From: Osedax fenrisi
Taxonomy: Eukaryota > Annelida > Polychaeta > Sabellida > Siboglinidae
Reading direction: 5' to 3'
Assembly: GCA_964019155.1 (NCBI GenBank)
Contig: CAXHSG010000218.1
Location: forward strand, 620,001 to 684,000
DNA: 64,000 nt
Shown here: positions 24,901-39,008 of the stretch, piece by piece
Numbering within the stretch: the stretch's first letter is position 1
How the letters are laid out: every line of letters starts with the position of its first letter
Position numbers and translations under genes: made by a program
The notes under the pieces: model-generated
What the model was told of the DNA's origin: nothing
The model's input: the letters and a program-made list of their open reading frames with translations, nothing else
Database searches by the model: none

Positions 24901-25657
24901 TAGGTAACTCTAGGTAACTCTAGGTAACTCTAGCTAACTCTAGCTAACTTTAGCTAACTCTAGCTAACTCTAGCTAACTCTAGCTAACTTTAGCTAACTC
25001 TAGCTAACTCTAGGTAACTCTAGCTAACTTTAGCTAACTCTAGCTAACTCTAGCTAAATCTAGCTAACTCTAGCTAATTCTATCTAACTCTAGGTAACTA
25101 TAGGTAACTCTAGGTATCAATAGCTAACTCTAGCTAACTTTAGCTAACTCTAGCTAACTCTAGGTAACTCTAGGTAACTCTAGGTAACTCTAGCTAACTT
25201 TAGCTAACTCTAGGTAACTATAGGTAACTCTAAGTAACTCTAGCTAACTCTAGTTAACTCTAGCTAACTCAAGCTAACTCTAGCTAACTCTAGTTAACTC
25301 TAGCTAACTCTAGCTAACTCTAGCTAACTTTAGCTAACTCTAGCTAACTCTAGGTAACTTTAGCTAACTCTAGCTAACTCTAACTAACTCTAGCTAACTC
25401 TAGGTAACTCTAGGTAACTCTAGGTAACTCTAGCTAACTTTAGCTAACTCTATGTAACTATAGGTAACTCTAGGTAACTCTAGCTAACTCTAACTAACTC
25501 TAGGAAACTCTAGGTAACTCTAGGTAACTCTAGCTAACTCTAGCTAACTTTAGCTAACTCTAGCTAACTTTAGCTAACTCTAGCTAACTCTAGGTAACTC
25601 TAGCTAACTTTAGCTAACTCTAGCTAACTCTAGCTAAATCTAGCTAACTCTAGCTAA
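21978..25657. repeat. 1,840-bp tandem duplication, two copies
   Basis: Copies are about 21,978-23,817 and 23,818-25,657. Markers at 1,840-bp spacing: taactaactc 22,031/23,871, tagctatctc 22,251/24,091, tagctaaatc 22,271/24,111, tatgtaactc 23,001/24,841, tatctaactc 23,241/25,081 and taggaaactc 23,661/25,501. Left and right limits are one period apart, as expected of a tandem event. The same 1,840-bp segment is present singly at about 18,857-20,696 in the first 3,121-bp copy, so the window holds three copies, two of them adjacent. Confidence 0.88.
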
Positions 25658-25807
25658 CTCTAGGTAACTCTAGGTAACTCTAGGTAACTCTAGGTAACTC
25701 TAGCTAATTCTAGCTAACTCTAGGTAACTCTAGCTAACTCTAGCTAACTCTAGGTAACTCTAGCTAACTCTAGCTAACTCTAGCTAACTTTAGCTAACTC
25801 TAGCTAA

Positions 25808-26737
25808 CTCTAGGTAACTCTAGCTAACTTTAACTAACTCTAGCTAACTCTAGGTAACTCTAGCTAACTTTAGCTAACTCTAGCCAACTCTAGGTAACTC
25901 TAGGTAACTCTAGCTAACTCTAGCTAACTCTAGCTAACTCTAGCTAACTCTAGCTAACTTTAGCTAACTCTAGCTAACTTTAGCTAACTCTAGCTAACTT
26001 TAGCTAACTCTAGCTAACTCTAGGTAACTTTAGCTAACTTTAGCTAACTCTAACTAACTCTAGCTAACTCTAGGTAACTCTAGGTAACTCTAGCTAACTT
26101 TAGCTAACTCTAGGTAACTCTAGGTATCACTAGCTAACTCTAGCTAACTTTAGCTAACTCAAGGTAACTATAGGTAACTCTAGCTAACTTTAGCTAACTC
26201 TAGCTAATCTAGGTAACTCTAGCTAACTTTAGCTAACTCTAGCTAACTCTAGCTAACTCTAGCTAACTCTAGCTAACTCTAGCTAACTCTAGCTAACTCT
26301 AGCTAACTCTAGCTAACTCTAGCTAACTCTAGGTAACTCTAGGTAACTCTAGCTAACTCTAGCTAACTCTAGCTAACTCTAGCTAACTCTAGGTAACTCT
26401 AGGTAACTCTAGGTAACTCTAGCTAACTTTAGCTAACTCTAGCTAACTCTAGGTAACTCTAGGTAACTATAAGTAACTCTAGGTAACTCTAGCTAACTCT
26501 AGCTAACTCTAGCTAACTCTAGGTAACTCTAGCTAACTCTAGCTAACTCTAGCTAACTCTAGCTAACTCTAGCTAACTTTAGCTAACTCTAGCTAACTCT
26601 AGCTAACTCTAGCTAACTTTAGCTAACTCTAGCTAACTCTAGGTAACTTTAGCTAACTTTAGCTAACTCTAACTAACTCTAGCTAACTCTAGGTAACTCT
26701 AGGTAACTCTAGCTAACTTTAGCTAACTCTAGGTAAC
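25808..26737. repeat. Segment copied near 30,497-31,466
   Basis: ctttaactaa at 25,828 and the 9-mer tctaggtaa at 26,208 recur at 30,517 and 30,897, an offset of 4,689. Past the 9-mer the offset becomes 4,729 (ctctaactaa at 26,667/31,396), so the second copy holds about four extra units, in the stretch that includes ctctagctat and ctctagctaaat strings near 31,011-31,040. This is the leftmost member of the 9-mer family that dominates the rest of the window. Confidence 0.78.
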
Positions 26738-26856
26738 TATAGGTAACTCTAGGTATCAATAGCTAACTCTAGCTAACTTTAGCTAACTCTAGGTAACTAT
26801 AGGTAACTTTAGCTAACTCTAGCTAACTCTAGCTAACTCTAGCTAACTCTAGCTAA

Positions 26857-29830
26857 CTCTAGCTAACTCTAGCTAACTCTAGGTAACTCTAGCTAACTTT
26901 AGCTAACTCTAGCTAACTCTAGCTAAATCTAGCTAACTCTAGCTAACTCTAGCTAACTCTAGCTAACTCTAGGTAACTCTAGCTAACTCTAGCTAACTCT
27001 AGCTAACTCTAGCTAACTCTAGGTAACTCTAGATAACTCTAGGTAACTCTAGGTAACTCTAGCTAACTCTAGGTAACTCTAGCTAACTCTAGCTAACTCT
27101 AGGTAACTATAGGTAACTCTAGCTAACTCTAGCTAACTCTAGCTAACTCTAGCTAACTCTAGGTAACTCTATGTAACTCTAGGTAACTCTAGCTAACTCT
27201 AGGTAACTCTAGCTAACTCTAGCTAACTCTAGGTAACTCTAGGTAACTCTAGGTAACTCTAGCTAACTCTAGCTAACTTTAGCTAACTCTAGCTAACTCT
27301 AGCTAACTCTAGCTAACTTTAGCTAACTCTAGCTAACTCTAGGTAACTCTAGCTAACTTTAGCTAACTCTAGCTAACTCTAGCTAAATCTAGCTAACTCT
27401 AGCTAATTCTAGCTAACTCTAGCTATCTCTAGCTAACTCTAGCTAAATCTAGCTAACTCTAGCTAACTCTAGCTAACTCTAGCTAACTCTAGGTAACTCT
27501 AGGTAACTCTAGCTAACTCTAGCTAACTCTAGCTAACTCTAGCTAACTCTAGGTAACTCTAGGTAACTCTAGCTAACTCTAGCTAACTTTAGCTAACTCT
27601 AGCTAACTCTAGGTAACTCTAGGTAACTATAGGTAACTCTAGGTAACTCTAGCTAACTCTAGCTAACTCTAGCTAACTCTAGGTAACTCTAGCTAACTCT
27701 AGCTAACTCTAGCTAACTCTAGCTAACTCTAGCTAACTTTAGCTAACTCTAGCTAACTCTAGCTAACTCTAGCTAACTTTAGCTAACTCTAGGTAACTAT
27801 AGGTAACTCTAGGTATCAATAGCTAACTCTAGCTAACTTTAGCTAACTCTAGGTAACTATAGGTAACTTTAGCTAACTCTAGCTAACTCTAGCTAACTCT
27901 AGCTAACTCTAGCTAACTCTAGCTAACTCTAGCTAACTCTAGCTAACTTTAGCTAACTCTAGCTAACTCTAGCTAACTCTAGCTAACTTTAGCTAACTCT
28001 AGCTAACTCTAGGTAACTCTAGCTAACTTTAGCTAACTCTAGCTAACTCTAGCTAAATCTAGCTAACTCTAGCTAATTCTAGCTAACTCTAGCTATCTCT
28101 AGCTAACTCTAGCTAAATCTAGCTAACTCTAGCTAACTCTAGCTAACTCTAGGTAACTCTAGGTAACTCTAGGTAACTCTAGCTAACTCTAGCTAACTCT
28201 AGCTAACTCTAGCTAACTCTAGGTAACTCTAGCTAACTCTAGCTAACTCTAGCTAACTTTAGCTAACTCTAGCTAACTCTAGGTAACTCTAGGTAACTAT
28301 AGGTAACTCTAGGTAACTCTAGCTAACTCTAGCTAACTCTAGCTAACTCTAGGTAACTCTAGCTAACTTTAGCTAACTCTAGCTAACTCTAGCTAAATCT
28401 AGCTAACTCTAGCTAACTCTAGCTAACTCTAGCTAACTCTAGGTAACTCTAGCTAACTCTAGCTAACTCTAGCTAACTCTAGCTAACTCTAGGTAACTCT
28501 AGATAACTCTAGGTAACTCTAGGTAACTCTAGCTAACTCTAGGTAACTCTAGCTAACTCTAGCTAACTCTAGGTAACTATAGGTAACTCTAGCTAACTCT
28601 AGCTAACTCTAGCTAACTCTAGCTAACTCTAGGTAACTCTATGTAACTCTAGGTAACTCTAGCTAACTCTAGGTAACTCTAGCTAACTCTAGCTAACTCT
28701 AGGTAACTCTAGGTAACTCTAGGTAACTCTAGCTAACTCTAGCTAACTTTAGCTAACTCTAGCTAACTCTAGCTAACTCTAGCTAACTTTAGCTAACTCT
28801 AGCTAACTCTAGGTAACTCTAGCTAACTTTAGCTAACTCTAGCTAACTCTAGCTAAATCTAGCTAACTCTAGCTAATTCTAGCTAACTCTAGCTATCTCT
28901 AGCTAACTCTAGCTAAATCAAGCTAACTCTAGCTAACTCTAGCTAACTCTAGCTAACTCTAGGTAACTCTAGGTAACTCTAGCTAACTCTAGCTAACTCT
29001 AGCTAACTCTAGCTAACTCTAGGTAACTCTAGGTAACTCTAGCTAACTCTAGCTAACTTTAGCTAACTCTAGCTAACTCTAGGTAACTCTAGGTAACTAT
29101 AGGTAACTCTAGGTAACTCTAGCTAACTCTAGCTAACTCTAGCTAACTCTAGGTAACTCTAGCTAACTCTAGCTAACTCTAGCTAACTCTAGCTAACTCT
29201 AGCTAACTTTAGCTAACTCTAGCTAACTCTAGCTAACTCTAGCTAACTTTAGCTAACTCTAGGTAACTATAGGTAACTCTAGGTATCAATAGCTAACTCT
29301 AGCTAACTTTAGCTAACTCTAGGTAACTATAGGTAACTTTAGCTAACTCTAGCTAACTCTAGCTAACTCTAGCTAACTCTAGCTAACTCTAGCTAACTCT
29401 AGCTAACTCTAGCTAACTTTAGCTAACTCTAGCTAACTCTAGCTAACTCTAGCTAACTTTAGCTAACTCTAGCTAACTCTAGGTAACTCTAGCTAACTTT
29501 AGCTAACTCTAGCTAACTCTAGCTAAATCTAGCTAACTCTAGCTAATTCTAGCTAACTCTAGCTATCTCTAGCTAACTCTAGCTAAATCTAGCTAACTCT
29601 AGCTAACTCTAGCTAACTCTAGGTAACTCTAGGTAACTCTAGGTAACTCTAGCTAACTCTAGCTAACTCTAGCTAACTCTAGCTAACTCTAGGTAACTCT
29701 AGCTAACTCTAGCTAACTCTAGCTAACTTTAGCTAACTCTAGCTAACTCTAGGTAACTCTAGGTAACTATAGGTAACTCTAGGTAACTCTAGCTAACTCT
29801 AGCTAACTCTAGCTAACTCTAGGTAACTCT
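26857..29830. repeat. 1,470-bp tandem duplication, two copies
   Basis: Copies are about 26,857-28,326 and 28,327-29,796, with agreement running on to about 29,830. agctatctct occurs at 27,421/28,891 and 28,091/29,561, and aggtatcaat at 27,811/29,281. Inside each copy the two agctatctct contexts are 670 bp apart, suggesting an older internal duplication. A private change, ctcaagctaa, sits near 28,918. Related sequence with the same aggtatcaat marker reappears near 58,081 and 62,341. Confidence 0.85.
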
Positions 29831-32800
29831 AGCTAACTCTAGCTAACTCTAGCTAACTCTAGCTAACTCTAGCTAACTTTAGCTAACTCTAGCTAACTCT
29901 AGCTAACTCTAGCTAACTTTAGCTAACTCTATCTAACTCTAGGTAACTTTAGCTAACTTTAGCTAACTCTAACTAACTCTAGCTAACTCTAGGTAACTCT
30001 AGGTAACTCTAGCTAACTTTAGCTAACTCTAGGTAACTATAGGTAACTCTAGGTATCACTAGCTAACTCTAGCTAACTTTAGCTAACTCTAGGTAACTAT
30101 AGGTAACTTTAGCTAACTATAGCTAACTCTAGCTAACTCTAGGTAACTCTAGATAACTCTAGGTAACTCTAGCTAACTCTATGTAACTCTAGCTAACTCT
30201 AGCTAACTCTAGGTAACTCTAGGTAACTCTAGCTAACTCTAGGTAACTCTAGGTAACTCTAGGTAACTCTAGCTAACTTTAGCTAACTCTATGTAACTAT
30301 AGGTAACTCTAGGTAACTCTAGCTAACTCTAACTAACTCTAGGAAACTCTAGGTAACTCTAGGTAACTCTAGCTAACTCTAGCTAACTTTAGCTAACTCT
30401 AGCTAACTTTAGCTAACTCTAGCTAACTCTAGGTAACTCTAGCTAACTTTAGCTAACTCTAGCTAACTCTAGCTAAATCTAGCTAACTCTAGCTATCTCT
30501 AGGTAACTCTAGCTAACTTTAACTAACTCTAGCTAACTCTAGGTAACTCTAGCTAACTTTAGCTAACTCTAGCCAACTCTAGGTAACTCTAGGTAACTCT
30601 AGCTAACTCTAGCTAACTCTAGCTAACTCTAGCTAACTCTAGCTAACTTTAGCTAACTCTAGCTAACTTTAGCTAACTCTAGCTAACTTTAGCTAACTCT
30701 AGCTAACTCTAGGTAACTTTAGCTAACTTTAGCTAACTCTAACTAACTCTAGCTAACTCTAGGTAACTCTAGGTAACTCTAGCTAACTTTAGCTAACTCT
30801 AGGTAACTCTAGGTATCACTAGCTAACTCTAGCTAACTTTAGCTAACTCAAGGTAACTATAGGTAACTCTAGCTAACTTTAGCTAACTCTAGCTAATCTA
30901 GGTAACTCTAGCTAACTTTAGCTAACTCTAGCTAACTCTAGCTAACTCTAGCTAACTCTAGCTAACTCTAGCTAACTCTAGCTAACTCTAGCTAACTCTA
31001 GCTAACTCTAGCTATCTCTAGCTAACTCTAGCTAAATCTAGCTAACTCTAGCTAACTCTAGCTAACTCTAGCTAACTCTAGGTAACTCTAGGTAACTCTA
31101 GCTAACTCTAGCTAACTCTAGCTAACTCTAGCTAACTCTAGGTAACTCTAGCTAACTTTAGCTAACTCTAGCTAACTCTAGGTAACTCTAGGTAACTATA
31201 AGTAACTCTAGGTAACTCTAGCTAACTCTAGCTAACTCTAGCTAACTCTAGGTAACTCTAGCTAACTCTAGCTAACTCTAGCTAACTCTAGCTAACTCTA
31301 GCTAACTTTAGCTAACTCTAGCTAACTCTAGCTAACTCTAGCTAACTTTAGCTAACTCTAGCTAACTCTAGGTAACTTTAGCTAACTTTAGCTAACTCTA
31401 ACTAACTCTAGCTAACTCTAGGTAACTCTAGGTAACTCTAGCTAACTTTAGCTAACTCTAGGTAACTCTAGCTAACTCTAGCTAACTCTAGCTAACTCTA
31501 GCTAACTCTAGGTAACTCTATGTAACTCTAGGTAACTCTAGCTAACTCTAGGTAACTCTAGCTAACTCTAGCTAACTCTAGGTAACTCTAGGTAACTCTA
31601 GGTAACTCTAGCTAACTCTAGCTAACTTTAGCTAACTCTAGCTAACTCTAGCTAACTCTAGCTAACTTTAGCTAACTCTAGCTAACTCTAGGTAACTCTA
31701 GCTAACTTTAGCTAACTCTAGCTAACTCTAGCTAAATCTAGCTAACTCTAGCTAATTCTAGCTAACTCTAGCTATCTCTAGCTAACTCTAGCTAAATCTA
31801 GCTAACTCTAGCTAACTCTAGCTAACTCTAGGTAACTCTAGGTAACTCTAGGTAACTCTAGCTAACTCTAGCTAACTCTAGCTAACTCTAGCTAACTCTA
31901 GGTAACTCTAGCTAACTCTAGCTAACTCTAGCTAACTTTAGCTAACTCTAGCTAACTCTAGGTAACTCTAGGTAACTATAGGTAACTCTAGGTAACTCTA
32001 GCTAACTCTAGCTAACTCTAGCTAACTCTAGGTAACTCTAGCTAACTCTAGCTAACTCTAGCTAACTCTAGCTAACTCTAGCTAACTTTAGCTAACTCTA
32101 GCTAACTCTAGCTAACTCTAGCTAACTTTAGCTAACTCTATCTAACTCTAGGTAACTTTAGCTAACTTTAGCTAACTCTAACTAACTCTAGCTAACTCTA
32201 GGTAACTCTAGGTAACTCTAGCTAACTTTAGCTAACTCTAGGTAACTATAGGTAACTCTAGGTATCACTAGCTAACTCTAGCTAACTTTAGCTAACTCTA
32301 GGTAACTATAGGTAACTTTAGCTAACTATAGCTAACTCTAGCTAACTCTAGGTAACTCTAGATAACTCTAGGTAACTCTAGCTAACTCTAGGTAACTCTA
32401 GCTAACTCTAGCTAACTCTAGGTAACTCTAGGTAACTCTAGCTAACTCTAGCTAACTCTAGCTAACTCTAGCTAACTCTAGGTAACTCTATGTAACTCTA
32501 GGTAACTCTAGCTAACTCTAGGTAACTCTAGCTAACTCTAGCTAACTCTAGGTAACTCTAGGTAACTCTAGGTAACTCTAGCTAACTCTAGCTAACTTTA
32601 GCTAACTCTAGCTAACTCTAGCTAACTCTAGCTAACTTTAGCTAACTCTAGCTAACTCTAGGTAACTCTAGCTAACTTTAGCTAACTCTAGCTAACTCTA
32701 GCTAAATCTAGCTAACTCTAGCTAATTCTATCTAACTCTAGCTAACTCTAGGTAACTCTAGGTAACTCTAGCTAACTCTAGCTAACTTTAGCTAACTCTA

Positions 32801-33785
32801 GCTAACTCTAGGTAACTCTAGGTAACTCTAGGTAACTCTAGCTAACTTTAGCTAACTCTAGGTAACTATAGGTAACTCTAAGTAACTCTAGCTAACTCTA
32901 GTTAACTCTAGCTAACTCAAGCTAACTCTAGCTAACTCTAGTTAACTCTAGCTAACTCTAGCTAACTCTAGCTAACTTTAGCTAACTCTAGCTAACTCTA
33001 GGTAACTTTAGCTAACTCTAGCTAACTCTAACTAACTCTAGCTAACTCTAGGTAACTCTAGGTAACTCTAGGTAACTCTAGCTAACTTTAGCTAACTCTA
33101 TGTAACTATAGGTAACTCTAGGTAACTCTAGCTAACTCTAACTAACTCTAGGAAACTCTAGGTAACTCTAGGTAACTCTAGCTAACTCTAGCTAACTTTA
33201 GCTAACTCTAGCTAACTTTAGCTAACTCTAGCTAACTCTAGGTAACTCTAGCTAATTTTAGCTAACTCTAGCTAACTCTAGCTAAATCTAGCTAACTCTA
33301 GCTAACTCTAGGTAACTCTAGGTAACTCTAGGTAACTCTAGGTAACTCTAGCTAATTCTAGCTAACTCTAGGTAACTCTAGCTAACTCTAGCTAACTCTA
33401 GGTAACTCTAGCTAACTCTAGCTAACTCTAGCTAACTTTAGCTAACTCTAGCTAACTCTAGGTAACTCTAGCTAACTTTAACTAACTCTAGCTAACTCTA
33501 GGTAACTCTAGCTAACTTTAGCTAACTCTAGCCAACTCTAGGTAACTCTAGGTAACTCTAGCTAACTCTAGCTAACTCTAGCTAACTCTAGCTAACTCTA
33601 GCTAACTTTAGCTAACTCTAGCTAACTTTAGCTAACTCTAGCTAACTTTAGCTAACTCTAGCTAACTCTAGGTAACTTTAGCTAACTTTAGCTAACTCTA
33701 ACTAACTCTAGCTAACTCTAGGTAACTCTAGGTAACTCTAGCTAACTTTAGCTAACTCTAGGTAACTCTAGGTATCACTAGCTAA

Positions 33786-33943
33786 CTCTAGCTAACTTTA
33801 GCTAACTCAAGGTAACTATAGGTAACTCTAGCTAACTTTAGCTAACTCTAGCTAATCTAGGTAACTCTAGCTAACTTTAGCTAACTCAAGGTAACTATAG
33901 GTAACTCTAGCTAACTTTAGCTAACTCTAGCTAATCTAGGTAA
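33786..33943. repeat. 79-bp doublet 1
   Basis: Two 79-bp copies, 33,786-33,864 and 33,865-33,943. Unit order in each: C, T, ctcaaggtaa, ctataggtaa, C, T, C, then the 9-mer tctaggtaa. In this doublet the next 9-mer is 1,929 bp away and not 1,279, because the 2,008-bp duplication replaced the usual downstream sequence. Confidence 0.93.
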
Positions 33944-35793
33944 CTCTAGCTAACTTTAGCTAACTCTAGCTAACTCTAGCTAACTCTAGCTAACTCTAGC
34001 TAACTCTAGCTAACTCTAGCTAACTCTAGCTAACTCTAGCTAACTCTAGCTAAATCTAGCTAACTCTAGGTAACTCTAGGTAACTATAGGTAACTCTAGG
34101 TAACTCTAGCTAACTCTAGCTAACTCTAGCTAACTCTAGGTAACTCTAGCTAACTCTAGCTAACTCTAGCTAACTCTAGCTAACTCTAGCTAACTTTAGC
34201 TAACTCTAGCTAACTCTAGGTAACTCTAGCTAACTTTAGCTAACTCTAGGTAACTATAGGTAACTCTAGGTATCACTAGCTAACTCTAGCTAACTTTAGC
34301 TAACTCTAGGTAACTATAGGTAACTTTAGCTAACTATAGCTAACTCTAGCTAACTCTAGGTAACTCTAGATAACTCTAGGTAACTCTAGCTAACTCTAGG
34401 TAACTCTAGCTAACTCTAGCTAACTCTAGGTAACTCTAGGTAACTCTAGCTAACTCTAGCTAACTCTAGCTAACTCTAGCTAACTCTAGGTAACTCTATG
34501 TAACTCTAGGTAACTCTAGCTAACTCTAGGTAACTCTAGCTAACTCTAGCTAACTCTAGGTAACTCTAGGTAACTCTAGGTAACTCTAGCTAACTCTAGC
34601 TAACTTTAGCTAACTCTAGCTAACTCTAGCTAACTCTAGCTAACTTTAGCTAACTCTAGCTAACTCTAGGTAACTCTAGCTAACTTTAGCTAACTCTAGC
34701 TAACTCTAGCTAAATCTAGCTAACTCTAGCTAATTCTATCTAACTCTAGCTAACTCTAGGTAACTCTAGGTAACTCTAGCTAACTCTAGCTAACTTTAGC
34801 TAACTCTAGCTAACTCTAGGTAACTCTAGGTAACTCTAGGTAACTCTAGCTAACTTTAGCTAACTCTAGGTAACTATAGGTAACTCTAAGTAACTCTAGC
34901 TAACTCTAGTTAACTCTAGCTAACTCAAGCTAACTCTAGCTAACTCTAGTTAACTCTAGCTAACTCTAGCTAACTCTAGCTAACTTTAGCTAACTCTAGC
35001 TAACTCTAGGTAACTTTAGCTAACTCTAGCTAACTCTAACTAACTCTAGCTAACTCTAGGTAACTCTAGGTAACTCTAGGTAACTCTAGCTAACTTTAGC
35101 TAACTCTATGTAACTATAGGTAACTCTAGGTAACTCTAGCTAACTCTAACTAACTCTAGGAAACTCTAGGTAACTCTAGGTAACTCTAGCTAACTCTAGC
35201 TAACTTTAGCTAACTCTAGCTAACTTTAGCTAACTCTAGCTAACTCTAGGTAACTCTAGCTAATTTTAGCTAACTCTAGCTAACTCTAGCTAAATCTAGC
35301 TAACTCTAGCTAACTCTAGGTAACTCTAGGTAACTCTAGGTAACTCTAGGTAACTCTAGCTAATTCTAGCTAACTCTAGGTAACTCTAGCTAACTCTAGC
35401 TAACTCTAGGTAACTCTAGCTAACTCTAGCTAACTCTAGCTAACTTTAGCTAACTCTAGCTAACTCTAGGTAACTCTAGCTAACTTTAACTAACTCTAGC
35501 TAACTCTAGGTAACTCTAGCTAACTTTAGCTAACTCTAGCCAACTCTAGGTAACTCTAGGTAACTCTAGCTAACTCTAGCTAACTCTAGCTAACTCTAGC
35601 TAACTCTAGCTAACTTTAGCTAACTCTAGCTAACTTTAGCTAACTCTAGCTAACTTTAGCTAACTCTAGCTAACTCTAGGTAACTTTAGCTAACTTTAGC
35701 TAACTCTAACTAACTCTAGCTAACTCTAGGTAACTCTAGGTAACTCTAGCTAACTTTAGCTAACTCTAGGTAACTCTAGGTATCACTAGCTAA

Positions 35794-35951
35794 CTCTAGC
35801 TAACTTTAGCTAACTCAAGGTAACTATAGGTAACTCTAGCTAACTTTAGCTAACTCTAGCTAATCTAGGTAACTCTAGCTAACTTTAGCTAACTCAAGGT
35901 AACTATAGGTAACTCTAGCTAACTTTAGCTAACTCTAGCTAATCTAGGTAA
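35794..35951. repeat. 79-bp doublet 2
   Basis: Same unit order as the doublet at 33,786, 2,008 bp downstream. The third 9-mer follows at 37,222, completing the pair-plus-single pattern. Confidence 0.93.
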
Positions 35952-38850
35952 CTCTAGCTAACTTTAGCTAACTCTAGCTAACTCTAGCTAACTCTAGCTA
36001 ACTCTAGCTAACTCTAGCTAACTCTAGCTAACTCTAGCTAACTCTAGCTAACTCTAGCTAAATCTAGCTAACTCTAGGTAACTCTAGGTAACTATAGGTA
36101 ACTCTAGGTAACTCTAGCTAACTCTAGCTAACTCTAGCTAACTCTAGGTAACTCTAGCTAACTCTAGCTAACTCTAGCTAACTCTAGCTAACTCTAGCTA
36201 ACTTTAGCTAACTCTAGCTAACTCTAGCTAACTCTAGCTAACTTTAGCTAACTCTATCTAACTCTAGGTAACTTTAGCTAACTTTAGCTAACTCTAACTA
36301 ACTCTAGCTAACTCTAGGTAACTCTAGGTAACTCTAGCTAACTTTAGCTAACTCTAGGTAACTATAGGTAACTCTAGGTATCACTAGCTAACTCTAGCTA
36401 ACTTTAGCTAACTCTAGGTAACTATAGGTAACTTTAGCTAACTATAGCTAACTCTAGCTAACTCTAGGTAACTCTAGATAACTCTAGGTAACTCTAGCTA
36501 ACTCTAGGTAACTCTAGCTAACTATAGCTAACTCTAGGTAACTCTAGGTAACTCTAGCTAACTCTAGGTAACTCTAGGTAACTCTAGGTAACTCTAGCTA
36601 ACTTTAGCTAACTCTATGTAACTATAGGTAACTCTAGGTAACTCTAGATAACTCTAACTAACTCTAGGAAACTCTAGGTAACTCTAGGTAACTCTAGCTA
36701 ACTCTAGCTAACTTTAGCTAACTCTAGCTAACTTTAGCTAACTCTAGCTAACTCTAGGTAACTCTAGCTAACTTTAGCTAACTCTAGCTAACTCTAGCTA
36801 AATCTAGCTAACTCTAGCTATCTCTAGGTAACTCTAGCTAACTTTAACTAACTCTAGCTAACTCTAGGTAACTCTAGCTAACTTTAGCTAACTCTAGCCA
36901 ACTCTAGGTAACTCTAGGTAACTCTAGCTAACTCTAGCTAACTCTAGCTAACTCTAGCTAACTCTAGCTAACTTTAGCTAACTCTAGCTAACTTTAGCTA
37001 ACTCTAGCTAACTTTAGCTAACTCTAGCTAACTCTAGGTAACTTTAGCTAACTTTAGCTAACTCTAACTAACTCTAGCTAACTCTAGGTAACTCTAGGTA
37101 ACTCTAGCTAACTTTAGCTAACTCTAGGTAACTCTAGGTATCACTAGCTAACTCTAGCTAACTTTAGCTAACTCAAGGTAACTATAGGTAACTCTAGCTA
37201 ACTTTAGCTAACTCTAGCTAATCTAGGTAACTCTAGCTAACTTTAGCTAACTCTAGCTAACTCTAGCTAACTCTAGCTAACTCTAGCTAACTCTAGCTAA
37301 CTCTAGCTAACTCTAGCTAACTCTAGCTAACTCTAGCTATCTCTAGCTAACTTTAGCTAACTCTAGGTAACTATAGGTAACTTTAGCTAACTATAGCTAA
37401 CTCTAGCTAACTCTAGGTAACTCTAGATAACTCTAGGTAACTCTAGCTAACTCTAGGTAACTCTAGCTAACTCTAGCTAACTCTAGGTAACTCTAGGTAA
37501 CTCTAGCTAACTCTAGCTAACTCTAGCTAACTCTAGCTAACTCTAGGTAACTCTATGTAACTCTAGGTAACTCTAGCTAACTCTAGGTAACTCTAGCTAA
37601 CTCTAGCTAACTCTAGGTAACTCTAGGTAACTCTAGGTAACTCTAGCTAACTCTAGCTAACTTTAGCTAACTCTAGCTAACTCTAGCTAACTCTAGCTAA
37701 CTTTAGCTAACTCTAGCTAACTCTAGGTAACTCTAGCTAACTTTAGCTAACTCTAGCTAACTCTAGCTAAATCTAGCTAACTCTAGCTAATTCTATCTAA
37801 CTCTAGCTAACTCTATGTAACTCTAGGTAACTCTAGCTAACTCTAGCTAACTTTAGCTAACTCTAGCTAACTCTAGGTAACTCTAGGTAACTCTAGGTAA
37901 CTCTAGCTAACTTTAGCTAACTCTAGGTAACTATAGGTAACTCTAAGTAACTCTAGCTAACTCTAGTTAACTCTAGCTAACTCAAGCTAACTCTAGCTAA
38001 CTCTAGTTAACTCTAGCTAACTCTAGCTAACTCTAGCTAACTTTAGCTAACTCTAGCTAACTCTAGGTAACTTTAGCTAACTCTAGCTAACTCTAACTAA
38101 CTCTAGCTAACTCTAGGTAACTCTAGGTAACTCTAGGTAACTCTAGCTAACTTTAGCTAACTCTATGTAACTATAGGTAACTCTAGGTAACTCTAGCTAA
38201 CTCTAACTAACTCTAGGAAACTCTAGGTAACTCTAGGTAACTCTAGCTAACTCTAGCTAACTTTAGCTAACTCTAGCTAACTTTAGCTAACTCTAGCTAA
38301 CTCTAGGTAACTCTAGCTAATTTTAGCTAACTCTAGCTAACTCTAGCTAAATCTAGCTAACTCTAGCTAACTCTAGGTAACTCTAGGTAACTCTAGGTAA
38401 CTCTAGGTAACTCTAGCTAATTCTAGCTAACTCTAGGTAACTCTAGCTAACTCTAGCTAACTCTAGGTAACTCTAGCTAACTCTAGCTAACTCTAGCTAA
38501 CTTTAGCTAACTCTAGCTAACTCTAGGTAACTCTAGCTAACTTTAACTAACTCTAGCTAACTCTAGGTAACTCTAGCTAACTTTAGCTAACTCTAGCCAA
38601 CTCTAGGTAACTCTAGGTAACTCTAGCTAACTCTAGCTAACTCTAGCTAACTCTAGCTAACTCTAGCTAACTTTAGCTAACTCTAGCTAACTTTAGCTAA
38701 CTCTAGCTAACTTTAGCTAACTCTAGCTAACTCTAGGTAACTTTAGCTAACTTTAGCTAACTCTAACTAACTCTAGCTAACTCTAGGTAACTCTAGGTAA
38801 CTCTAGCTAACTTTAGCTAACTCTAGGTAACTCTAGGTATCACTAGCTAA

Positions 38851-39008
38851 CTCTAGCTAACTTTAGCTAACTCAAGGTAACTATAGGTAACTCTAGCTAA
38901 CTTTAGCTAACTCTAGCTAATCTAGGTAACTCTAGCTAACTTTAGCTAACTCAAGGTAACTATAGGTAACTCTAGCTAACTTTAGCTAACTCTAGCTAAT
39001 CTAGGTAA
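38851..39008. repeat. 79-bp doublet 3
   Basis: 3,057 bp downstream of the doublet at 35,794; single 9-mer follows at 40,279. Confidence 0.93.

Larger units (their letters stand above)
32200..36220. repeat. 2,008-bp tandem duplication, two copies
   Basis: Copies are about 32,200-34,207 and 34,208-36,215. Markers at 2,008-bp spacing: ctctaggtat 32,256/34,264, ttctatctaa 32,726/34,734, ttttagctaa 33,256/35,264, and the 9-mer pair 33,856/35,864 and 33,935/35,943. Edges diverge at about 32,197/34,205 and 34,205/36,213. The unusual last digit arises from the two 9-mers inside each copy. Confidence 0.9.

Noticed and set aside
26208..26216. 9-mers as sequencing indel errors
   Set aside because: The same base is missing in the same context 25 times, at spacings that agree with independent substitution markers.
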